Program-made: the position numbers and the translations under genes
Notes under the pieces: model-generated
Databases searched by the model: none
The model's input: only the letters and a program-made list of their open reading frames with translations
Told to the model about the DNA's origin: nothing
Source of the DNA: Candidatus Woesearchaeota archaeon
GTDB taxonomy: Archaea > Nanobdellota > Nanobdellia > Woesearchaeales > ARS49
Assembly: GCA_018302815.1 (NCBI GenBank)
Contig: JAGVZE010000016.1
Location: 29,919-93,918, forward strand
Reading direction: 5' to 3'
DNA: 64,000 bases
In this document: positions 7,832 to 14,945 of the stretch, piece by piece
Position numbering within the stretch: position 1 is the first letter of the stretch
How the letters are laid out: every line of letters begins with the position of its first letter

Positions 7832-8967
7832 ACAAACGCAAGCACGACATTAGTCAGCAATATACCAAGAACAACAAAGCTAACTGACTTCCAAATCGTA
7901 GCAGCTCTTGCTTGATGCGTGAGATGTTCGAGTGCGGTCAGGAACATACGTCCGCCGTCAATTGGACCCAACGGGATAAGATTGAAAAGTCCGACTCCCA
8001 AGCTCAGAATCGCAAGCCAAAAAATCAAGTCCTTGAACCAGATCACAACATAAGTCGCCCACGTAGGAGCCAGAAGCGGGTTCTCCACAAATACGCCAAG
8101 CCAGGCCTTCTTGTTCTGAGGATTTGTTCCAAGCGTGACATCGTATGCCGCCCTTGCGGTGAGAATACTGACCATATCACCTGGCTTTGAATCTTTGAGC
8201 GCAGTAGAAAAATCAGTAGGCTCGTGGATAGCTTGGCCGTTTATGTGCGTTATCTTCTCGCCAACTTCAATCCCCGACTCTACTGCCGGAGGATTTCCGT
8301 CCATGAATTCAGTTATGACAACTCCGTCCTTTGAATAAAACGTGTCGGTGAATGGAGTTAGGATGAACGAGAACAACATAAGGAAAAGTGCCCCTGTGAC
8401 GATATTCGCGACGGGACCTGCCGCATAAACCGCCAACTGCTGCTTTTTTGGAGCCGCAAGAAGCTTTTTCTCATCGGGCTCTACGAACGCGCCAGGAATC
8501 AAAGGAACAATCGCTCCCACTATAACCAGGCCTGAATTCTTGACAGGCAGATTGTACACTCTTGCCATAACACCATGCATGCCCTCATGTATGATGAGTA
8601 TGGCGAAAATGCTCACAAACCAATAGAAGAACGGAACGTAAAAGACACCCTTTGCCTTAAATGGCAAAACAACGCCTACCGCCGGAGGGCTTGCCGATGA
8701 AAGAACCATCAAAAGGCTCCTTGCAAGATCGAACACGACAAAACCCATACCAATGAAACCAAGCGCGATTATCCACGGAGTCAACTTGACAAGCAAGTTC
8801 CTGTGGCGAGTGGCAAGCCTGTCCATTGTTTTAATTCCGGCCTGAGTTCGGTACATGCCAGCGAAGAAAATGCCGAACCTGCTAAAGGAAAGCTTCTTTC
8901 TATTGTAAATGACAGCTACCGCAAGAGTGATGATGAGAGCTATGAATGCGGCAGAATCGACTGACAT
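7828..8967 (-). CDS. Site-2-protease-type membrane metallopeptidase with PDZ domain (M50)
   Basis: 379 residues, multi-pass membrane. TM segments near 5-22, 62-85, 108-135, 180-205, 305-330 and 360-378. The zinc site HEGMH (about 128-132, within LIIHEGMHGVMA) and the second motif NLIPLGPIDGGRM (about 337-349) define S2P/M50. A PDZ-like domain (GIEVGEKITHINGQAIHEPTDF) lies between them, near 240-290. It should cleave TM segments of regulatory proteins; substrate unknown. TATA-like TTTATTAAAC at 8987-8996. Confidence 0.9.
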   Translation of the reverse strand: MSVDSAAFIALIITLAVAVIYNRKKLSFSRFGIFFAGMYRTQAGIKTMDRLATRHRNLLVKLTPWIIALGFIGMGFVVFDLARSLLMVLSSASPPAVGVVLPFKAKGVFYVPFFYWFVSIFAILIIHEGMHGVMARVYNLPVKNSGLVIVGAIVPLIPGAFVEPDEKKLLAAPKKQQLAVYAAGPVANIVTGALFLMLFSFILTPFTDTFYSKDGVVITEFMDGNPPAVESGIEVGEKITHINGQAIHEPTDFSTALKDSKPGDMVSILTARAAYDVTLGTNPQNKKAWLGVFVENPLLAPTWATYVVIWFKDLIFWLAILSLGVGLFNLIPLGPIDGGRMFLTALEHLTHQARAATIWKSVSFVVLGILLTNVVLAFV

Positions 8968-9159
8968 GGAATATGAACTGCCATTTTGTTTAATAAAGGT
9001 TCTGATTCTCGCGCAAAGAAAGCCATGTAACTTTAAAGTGGTTAATTAAGAAAGATTTATAGATTCTGCACGTGTGCGCCGATATCCGCTTGTTGTCGAC
9101 GGGCGGATTGCTTTGGCGCTAACGGGTTTTCTTGAGCTTTGAACGCGAGGTGCGTGAAC

Positions 9160-9546
9160 ATGCCAAGAAATGCAGAAAACTTTGTAACGAAGCTTGAGGA
9201 GCTCAGGAAATTGCTCGTCGTGCGTTTTCCGTCGCTGGACGTGCGCAGTTTGACGGAGAAGATGAGCAAGTTGGCTCATTACCATTACAACAAGCGAAAC
9301 TTTTTGATTATGGGAGAAGACCGCGAGTTGTACAATTTTTTGATTGAGAACTCCTACAACCCATTTACGGTGTATCGTTGGCTGCTTCTTGAGCGAGTTC
9401 CTGACGAGATCAAGTGGCAGCTCAAGAATCGTCAGATAAGTCAGAAACGCGCAATAACGCTCACCATCGAACGAAGAACAGAAACGGGTTCAAGCCTTGC
9501 AGCAGACATCAAAAGTCAAGGAATGAAACTGATTGGAGGGATGTAA
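9160..9546 (+). CDS. Helical protein preceding an integrase; possible split core-binding partner
   Basis: 128 residues from ATG 9160 (MPRNAENFVTKLEELRK), with GAGGTG at ribosome-site distance; the upstream TTG 9139 is less likely. A TATA-like GATTTATAG at 9053-9061 leaves a ~75-base leader. Mostly helical and basic, ending SQGMKLIGGM. It stops two bases before the recombinase ATG. Because that recombinase lacks the N-terminal SAM-like DNA-binding domain, this protein could supply it (inference); it could also be an independent regulator. Confidence 0.6.
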   Translation: MPRNAENFVTKLEELRKLLVVRFPSLDVRSLTEKMSKLAHYHYNKRNFLIMGEDRELYNFLIENSYNPFTVYRWLLLERVPDEIKWQLKNRQISQKRAITLTIERRTETGSSLAADIKSQGMKLIGGM

Positions 9547-9548
9547 AC

Positions 9549-10310
9549 ATGGGAGCGAACTACGCAAGACCAAACATCCACCGAAAAATCCCAAACGTGC
9601 TAAGCAAAACGCAATTACTAAAGATTTTTAGCTATATAGAAGAAATGGATGCGTTCGTCGCGTGCCTCGTCACCCTCTTCTGTGGGTTGCGCATAAGCGA
9701 GATTTGTAATCTCAAAAAACAAGATGTAGATTTGGAAAATGAGAAAGTAGTTATCAAGCAGAGCAAGTGGAACAGAGACCGCGTGGTCATGCTTCCCAGA
9801 AGTATTGTTTCTTTGATTGAGAAATGGTTGCGGTTGAACAAAGAGAGCGAATACTTCATTTCTGACAAGAACGGTCAGCAATTCAAACCAGTCACGCTAT
9901 CCAAGAAATTTCGTTGTGCCTTGCAGAAAGCGGACCTTTTCATCGAGACTCACAAGGATGCAAGCGGAATGCCGCGCCACGCTTACACGTTCCATACCCT
10001 ACGCCACACGTATGCAACCTACCTCTTGGAGCAAGGGGTGGACTTGTATTACGTTCAGCGCAGTCTTGGGCACGTTGACATCCACACCACGCAAATCTAC
10101 GCCTACATCAGCAATAAGGACTTGCAGAACAAAATCAACCAAGCGTTCCACTGCAAGCCCAAGCGTGACCACAAGGTCGAGCAAGCGCAGGTGGTTGACC
10201 CCGTTCAGCTCTTGCAGCTCAGGTACGCCAGTGGGGACATATCCCTTGAGGAGTTCCAACAACGCTTGGAGGCGTTGCAACGGCTCTCGCAGAGCACGTT
10301 CTACTCATGA
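9549..10310 (+). CDS. Tyrosine recombinase (catalytic domain) with SHOCT-like tail
   Basis: 253 residues from ATG 9549. Catalytic residues visible: Arg in CGLRISEI, Lys in the KQSKWNRDRVV strand, HTLRHTYAT (HxxR), LGHVDIHTT and the nucleophile in QIYAY. The usual N-terminal core-binding domain is absent; the protein starts at NIHRKIPNVLSKTQL. Residues about 222-247 (QLLQLRYASGDISLEEFQQR) look like a SHOCT oligomerisation segment, unusual for an integrase. Probably drives integration/excision of the 9.0-13.9 kb element, possibly with the 128-residue upstream protein. Confidence 0.87.
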   Translation: MGANYARPNIHRKIPNVLSKTQLLKIFSYIEEMDAFVACLVTLFCGLRISEICNLKKQDVDLENEKVVIKQSKWNRDRVVMLPRSIVSLIEKWLRLNKESEYFISDKNGQQFKPVTLSKKFRCALQKADLFIETHKDASGMPRHAYTFHTLRHTYATYLLEQGVDLYYVQRSLGHVDIHTTQIYAYISNKDLQNKINQAFHCKPKRDHKVEQAQVVDPVQLLQLRYASGDISLEEFQQRLEALQRLSQSTFYS

Positions 10311-10337
10311 CCGTTGGATACACCGGTACACCGACAC

Positions 10338-10374
10338 CCCCTCCCCCATATTATCCCGACCTTTTTGGGAGGGG
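10338..10374. terminator. Hairpin between convergent integrase and nuclease genes
   Basis: CCCCTCCC (10338-10345) pairs with GGGAGGGG (10367-10374) in the gap between two converging genes. The gap also holds related GGTACACCGACACC and GGTGCATGTCGG segments. Likely shared transcription end. Confidence 0.45.
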
Positions 10375-10422
10375 TTCTGGTATTTTTAGCGACGATAAAT
10401 CTTTGGAAAATGGGTGTTTTTC

Positions 10423-10442
10423 TCGGTGCATGTCGGTGCATG
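10423..10442 (+). repeat. Two tandem copies of TCGGTGCATG
   Basis: A 10-bp unit repeated exactly twice directly beside the stop codon of the nuclease-like gene (10445). Role unknown; could be a recombinase or protein binding site. Confidence 0.6.
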
Positions 10443-10444
10443 AG

Positions 10445-11854
10445 TTATTTGTACCATTCCAAGACGTGTTCTTTGGCCTGCTTTGCTGTCAGGACGAACA
10501 CTTTTTGGCCGTCGTGATAAGCACGATACTTGGGCAAGACTTTGCGAGGCACCACCACAATGATTTGGTCGTAGGCCCTGCAAAGATTGCTTATTTTGTC
10601 ACGCACGTAGTCCGCTTTGTTGGATCCAGTCTCGATTTCCAAGGCGAGCTTCTTTTGACCTTTTTTGAAGACCACGTCTACTTCGTTTTTCCACCAATCT
10701 CGAACTTCGACTTGCGCGCCTGGGTGCAATTTGGCGAACAAGTGCTTGGTGCAGAAGTGTTGCGTGCCCTCATTTTGCCCCTCTTTGCGGAATAGTGCGT
10801 GGAGGAATCCATCGCCAAAATTGGACACTTTGCACGTTTCGTACTTGTGGAAGCTCTTCAGGAACCGCTGTTCTCCATTGCCGAGTTCTGTTTCAAAGTA
10901 GAACTTTTTGGTCAAGAGTTGTTTTTCGCGTTCCTTGCCTGCCTCAACGCCGCCCGCCAAGTCAGTGTAGTCTTGGTTAGTGATGTACGCTTGCGGTTTT
11001 TCTTTTTTATTCTGATCTCGCAACTCTGCCAAAGCACCTTGGAGAAGCCCTTCCTTGTAAAGCTTCAATGCTTCATCATAGAATGCTTTTCTTGCATTGG
11101 ATAGTTGCGCATAATACGTTGGCAGACCGTGGTTGTTTGAGATGAAGAGCAATGCCTCTTTGTACTCTTCACGTTCCCATTCTTCTTGCCTTTTTCGCCC
11201 CCGCTCTTCATCCTGGTATTTATCAAACCATTTCTTCGCATCCTCAATAATGCTCGCCGGATAGTCTTTACATTCTTCAGGGATGATTTCCGTGTGCCCC
11301 TGCTCTCTAAAGGCAGAATAGACTTGACCAATTTTTGCTATCAACGCATCACGTTGACCTTGCTGCTGTCGACGTTTTGCCTCTTCCACTTCATCAATGG
11401 CGGCCTTTAACGTGGCTTCCTTTTGACCAAGGCGACCAACTGCTTCATTTACTTCACTCATGTAGGCGTTTGGCGATAAGCGAAGGTTTTGAACCAACAA
11501 CGCTCGCTCATGCTTCAACTTAGCAAAATCATTGCATTTGAGCAAGATTTCTGCCTCTTGTAAAAACGCGCAAAACCGGCGCTTATCACTTCTCAGACGA
11601 CTCACATATCTCCACAGCTTAACGACACCAAAGACAGCGAGTCCGATCACAAGACTCGCAAAAATGAAATACGGAAGGTCTGCAACAAAACCACCTCCTA
11701 AAAAATAGTCTTGATTTGTCAGGTAAACAAAGTTATAAAACAAAAAACCACCCCCGACACCAAAGATCAAAACTGTGCCGTAAATCGAACAAATAAAATG
11801 GCCTACTGCTGACATAAACTCGTAGACATCCTCCGGAGTCAAATCAGAACTCAT
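10445..11854 (-). CDS. Membrane-anchored PD-(D/E)XK-like nuclease with coiled coil
   Basis: 469 residues. Two TM helices near 18-45 and 58-82, a long charged coiled coil (about 125-260, including EEAKRRQQQGQRD and KYQDEERGRKRQEEW), and a C-terminal domain (about 370-469) with NEVDVVF...LALEIETGSNK, the D...ExE pattern of restriction-endonuclease-fold proteins, followed by IIVVVPRKV. Predicted membrane-tethered DNA-acting enzyme facing the cytoplasm; conjugation, mobilisation or defence are all possible. Starts with an ATGA overlap on the histone-like gene. Confidence 0.6.
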   Translation of the reverse strand: MSSDLTPEDVYEFMSAVGHFICSIYGTVLIFGVGGGFLFYNFVYLTNQDYFLGGGFVADLPYFIFASLVIGLAVFGVVKLWRYVSRLRSDKRRFCAFLQEAEILLKCNDFAKLKHERALLVQNLRLSPNAYMSEVNEAVGRLGQKEATLKAAIDEVEEAKRRQQQGQRDALIAKIGQVYSAFREQGHTEIIPEECKDYPASIIEDAKKWFDKYQDEERGRKRQEEWEREEYKEALLFISNNHGLPTYYAQLSNARKAFYDEALKLYKEGLLQGALAELRDQNKKEKPQAYITNQDYTDLAGGVEAGKEREKQLLTKKFYFETELGNGEQRFLKSFHKYETCKVSNFGDGFLHALFRKEGQNEGTQHFCTKHLFAKLHPGAQVEVRDWWKNEVDVVFKKGQKKLALEIETGSNKADYVRDKISNLCRAYDQIIVVVPRKVLPKYRAYHDGQKVFVLTAKQAKEHVLEWYK

Positions 11855-12021
11855 AAATCCCTCCCCAACAACGTCTTACGTTGGTTACTTCTTGCACGTT
11901 GTGCGCTCTTATTCAGAACTTCTTCCACGTGCAACTCCAACTTGGCAATAACGTCTCTGCCAAGCTTGACCTTTTGCTCGCGCACGAACCTTTTGACCGC
12001 TGTTTTGTTTAGCAATTCCAT
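11851..12021 (-). CDS. Short archaeal histone-fold protein
   Basis: 56 residues: MELLNKTAVKRFVREQ, a central helix DVIAKLELHVEEVLNKSAQ, then RARSNQRKTLLGRDL. The central helix followed by (A)RxxxRKTLxxxD matches the archaeal histone/HMf core, somewhat shorter than the usual 65-70 residues. GGAGGTG lies 5 bases upstream, inside the last codons of the recombinase gene. The stop overlaps the next ATG (ATGA). Probably binds or compacts the mobile element's DNA, or helps its recombinase. Confidence 0.75.
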   Translation of the reverse strand: MELLNKTAVKRFVREQKVKLGRDVIAKLELHVEEVLNKSAQRARSNQRKTLLGRDL

Positions 12022-12023
12022 TT

Positions 12024-12587
12024 TCACACCTCCATGAAATCATCCATGCGCTTCTGACCCGCCCACGAACTCGTTTTTGTGCCCCAGACGCGTTGGAAGT
12101 CTTCGATGACTCGTTGTCCTGAGTAGTTCAGGTAGATGTCTGTGGTCAGCAAGCTGCTGTGGCCAAGAATTTCTTGCAAGGCACGGATGTTGCCACCTTT
12201 GTGTAAGTACTGCACTGCGAAGGTGTGGCGAAGCACGTGCGGACTCACAGGTTTCATTATTCTGGCTCTGTCTGCGACAACTTTCACATACTTCTGAATA
12301 GTCCGGCACGCCAGCGGAAAGTGGCTATTGCCTTTCGTGAAACATTCCGTGAGATAATGCCGTGCCAAGTTACTCATCGGAATCACCCTTCGCCTGCCAC
12401 CCTTTCCAATGGTGGTGATGCAGCTGCGCTGCCAGCTAATCTGGTCTTCTCTGAGGTTTGCAAGCTCGCTCACGCGCATTCCTGTCTCTAACAAGACATT
12501 GATGCAAAGTTCTTCATCAAACGTCTTACATATTCTTCTCAGGGCAAGTACTTCGTCTTCTTCTAAGGGTTCTCGTTTGTACTCCAT
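12024..12587 (-). CDS. Tyrosine recombinase, catalytic domain only
   Basis: 187 residues. Complete catalytic set: Arg in TGMRVSELANL, Lys in IGKGGRRR, HVLRHTF, LGHSSLLTT and IYLNY. Like the 9549 protein it lacks an N-terminal core-binding domain, but it is a different lineage. GGAGGTGTCGT precedes the ATG. First gene of a minus-strand operon (recombinase, histone, nuclease) divergent from the regulator at 12737, with a shared repeat-rich control region between them. Confidence 0.88.
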   Translation of the reverse strand: MEYKREPLEEDEVLALRRICKTFDEELCINVLLETGMRVSELANLREDQISWQRSCITTIGKGGRRRVIPMSNLARHYLTECFTKGNSHFPLACRTIQKYVKVVADRARIMKPVSPHVLRHTFAVQYLHKGGNIRALQEILGHSSLLTTDIYLNYSGQRVIEDFQRVWGTKTSSWAGQKRMDDFMEV

Positions 12588-12604
12588 ACGACACCTCCAG
12601 TTAA

Positions 12605-12698
12605 TAATAACTTATAGTTATTATCTAATACCCTTAGATGTCCGGAGAGTTTATAATAATTGTTAAACTATAAGTTAATGATTAATAACTATAGGTTA
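12605..12698. promoter_or_regulatory. AACTATA(A/G)GTTA operator/iteron cluster between divergent genes
   Basis: Three copies of the motif: one inverted inside TAATAAC-TTATA-GTTATTA (12605-12623), and two direct, AACTATAAGTTA (12666-12677) and AACTATAGGTTA (12687-12698). They lie between the recombinase operon and the regulator gene, with TTTTATAG at 12713-12720 as the rightward TATA box. Likely binding sites of the 222-residue winged-helix protein; an origin-type iteron array is also possible. Confidence 0.6.
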
Positions 12699-12736
12699 CA
12701 CTGAAGAAAAGCTTTTATAGTTCACTCACTTCTGAA

Positions 12737-13405
12737 ATGAACATGGAGCTTAATGAGTACGAAAAGATCGTCATCATATCCACCCTTGCCCAACCCATGT
12801 CCCTGCACGACATCAGCAAGGCATGGTACGGCCACAAAACGCGCTTATACCACATTACGGCGCGAAAGAAGCTTGATGAGGCGGTAAAGCGCGGAACGCT
12901 CCTCAAAGAAGGAAAGAACGAGTACCGAGCCAACACCACTGCTCTTCTCAAGAAGCTTATCGAAGAAATAGGGCTTGGGGAAGAGCCCAGAGTGCTCAAG
13001 GAATATCGCGCTCTCCTTTCACTTATGTACGGCAATCTCGGGGGTTTTTCGCACAAAGCATATCTTGGCTTTGAAGCCGTTCAATCCCTTGCCAAGCGCT
13101 CTGGGAAGTTAAGCGTTCACAGAGGTTTGGATCTTGATTTGAAATTGGTATTGCAGCTTCCGTTCATTCTTGAATTGATGGAATACGAAAACCCAACCTT
13201 GAAGAACCTGCTCGTACAACTCTTAAATCTTGAGGAGTACGAGAAAACGATCGGTAAACTCGAACTGCAATACCTGCCCATTTTGCAGGAACAAAGAAAG
13301 CAGGACGAGTGGAGCAGAACGGGCGACAAAATGGCTGCTTTGCTTCCCAAGCTTCAAAAGAAAGGTATTGGTCTTGTGGGAGTGCACAAGGGAGGACAAA
13401 AATGA
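12737..13405 (+). CDS. Winged-helix DNA-binding regulator of the mobile element
   Basis: 222 residues. N-terminal helix-turn-helix region (NEYEKIVIISTLAQPMSLHD, then ITARKKLDEAVKRGTLLKEG, about 5-60) followed by an all-helical, Leu-rich C-terminal part (about 65-210), probably for dimerisation. ATG 12737 or 12743. It faces the three-copy AACTATA(A/G)GTTA cluster and is coupled by ATGA to a small membrane protein. Repressor of the divergent recombinase operon is the likeliest role (inference). Confidence 0.65.
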   Translation: MNMELNEYEKIVIISTLAQPMSLHDISKAWYGHKTRLYHITARKKLDEAVKRGTLLKEGKNEYRANTTALLKKLIEEIGLGEEPRVLKEYRALLSLMYGNLGGFSHKAYLGFEAVQSLAKRSGKLSVHRGLDLDLKLVLQLPFILELMEYENPTLKNLLVQLLNLEEYEKTIGKLELQYLPILQEQRKQDEWSRTGDKMAALLPKLQKKGIGLVGVHKGGQK

Positions 13406-13617
13406 GACCCGCCAAACAAAAAGTAGCAGAACCACGAAGACGAGACCTGTGGCAAAGCGTTGGCTATGTGTTATTCGTTGCAGGATTCATTCTTGGACTC
13501 CTTGCCTTCCTTTACAATAGCAAACAATCACTAATCCTCGCACTCATCAGCATTGGGAGCGGCATCATTTTTACGACGGTTGGGAAACTTATTCATGAGC
13601 AAATGTTTCACAAGTAA
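13402..13617 (+). CDS. Small two-TM membrane protein
   Basis: 71 residues from ATG 13402 (ATGA overlap with the preceding stop; the longer upstream frame is a shadow). Basic N-terminus (MRPAKQKVAEPRRRDLWQ) then TM helices at about 20-39 and 42-62. N-terminus predicted cytoplasmic. No known family; part of the mobile-element cargo. Confidence 0.6.
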   Translation: MRPAKQKVAEPRRRDLWQSVGYVLFVAGFILGLLAFLYNSKQSLILALISIGSGIIFTTVGKLIHEQMFHK

Positions 13618-13625
13618 ATGCTTCT

Positions 13626-13883
13626 TTAAGATTCCAACAGTTTAAGGGCTCTTTTCCCATCAGAAGTCAACGCATAGTATTTGTAGGTGTGCGCTTCAGG
13701 ATTCAGACATTTGACATACTCTTCTTCAAGAAGTTCAGCCAGCGCATTGCTCACGTTGCTAATGCTCATTTGGCACTCGGTAGCGATCTCTTTTGGAGTT
13801 TTTGGCTCCGTTAACGCTTTAAGGACGGCGGTTCTTCTTTGTCCTCTCTTGAAGAAACTGAGCGTTTTGTAGTCCTTTGGCAT
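13626..13883 (-). CDS. ArsR/MarR-like winged-helix regulator
   Basis: 85 residues from ATG 13883 (MPKDYKTLSFFKRGQRR). A TTAAATATT box 20-28 bases upstream favours this over the longer frame. LKALTEPKTPKEIATECQMS, then ISNVSNALAELLEEEYVKCL is a classic winged helix with recognition helix SISNVSNALAEL, and the wing ends YALTSDGKRALKLL. Single-domain transcription factor; target unknown. It marks the right edge of the probable mobile element. Confidence 0.75.
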   Translation of the reverse strand: MPKDYKTLSFFKRGQRRTAVLKALTEPKTPKEIATECQMSISNVSNALAELLEEEYVKCLNPEAHTYKYYALTSDGKRALKLLES

Positions 13884-14048
13884 ACATATTAAGGAACTAT
13901 CAATATTTAACTGAATAGTCATCAACGGATTACTAACGACTTCACAAAAGATTTAAGAGTGGAAGATGAATTATTAGGACTAACAAGAAACATAACTATT
14001 TAAGAAGACTTAGATTTAGTCTCGTTGACAGAAAAGAGTGAAACCCCT

Positions 14049-14945
14049 ATGAAGAAAGGACAGATTACAATTTTTATCATACTTGGTATAATTCTACTGC
14101 TGCTAGTTGGAATATCGATTTATGTCTTTCAGAGGGTGAGTAAGGAACGGCTTGAATCAGCCAAACTCGTATCGCTTGAGCCTGCTACAGTAACGGATTA
14201 CGTATCAAGCTGCCTTAGAATCACGGCACGCGATGGAATCTACCTGCTCGCCTCGCAAGGAGGCTACATCAATCCTTTGGGCGATCCAAAATACGGCGAT
14301 CAGGGAGACTATCAAAGGCTTCACTACGCATTAGAAGAGGGGCCCATTCCATATGTTGTGGACGGCAAGCAGACTCGTTTGCGTCCACTTGAAGATATGA
14401 CGCAAGCCTTGTCTCGATACGTAGCGGTTGAATTAAAGAATTGTATGAATTTCTCAGCTTTTGAAGAACAAGGATGGATGATTCAGCAGCCGGACATTGA
14501 TTGGCAATCGATAGGGTTCGATTTCAACAAAGCCACCATTCCCTATTCGGCTGAAACCGTCCAAGTAGCAACAACGGCAAGATTGGATGCGGGAGACGTC
14601 GTGGTTAGAGCCACTTATCCCTTGCATTTTAACCGTGATGGACAATCTTTTACCGTCAGCCAGTTCTCCACAACACTTCCATACCGTCTTGCCTTGCTCC
14701 AAAAAATAGCGGCATCACTTACGGCAAACATTGCCAGAAATGAAAAGGGATACCGGTTGCAGGAAGATTGCTCAAAATATGCCGCATCTGATCGCCTTCT
14801 AAACATCTATACAACCATTGCGCCATACGCACTCGATCATGCGGTGCGGATTGTTGATGCACAACCAGTAAAACCTGGTGATGTTCCGCTGCGCTTCCAG
14901 TTTGCGGTTAAAAATGTCAATCTTGCAGGAGAGTGCATAGGGTGA
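14049..14945 (+). CDS. Pilin-like protein with class III signal
   Basis: 298 residues from ATG 14049 (TTG 14025 is an alternative). MKKGQITIFIILGIILLLLV is the prepilin-type signal common in DPANN archaea: a short basic leader, KKGQ-ITIF cleavage context and a ~20-residue hydrophobic helix. The rest is an extracytoplasmic domain with CLRITARDGIYLLASQGGYI and a late pair of cysteines (DCSKYA and GECIG). Coupled by GTGA to the M64-like peptidase gene. Could be an assembled surface filament subunit or a membrane-anchored adhesin. Confidence 0.7.
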   Translation: MKKGQITIFIILGIILLLLVGISIYVFQRVSKERLESAKLVSLEPATVTDYVSSCLRITARDGIYLLASQGGYINPLGDPKYGDQGDYQRLHYALEEGPIPYVVDGKQTRLRPLEDMTQALSRYVAVELKNCMNFSAFEEQGWMIQQPDIDWQSIGFDFNKATIPYSAETVQVATTARLDAGDVVVRATYPLHFNRDGQSFTVSQFSTTLPYRLALLQKIAASLTANIARNEKGYRLQEDCSKYAASDRLLNIYTTIAPYALDHAVRIVDAQPVKPGDVPLRFQFAVKNVNLAGECIG

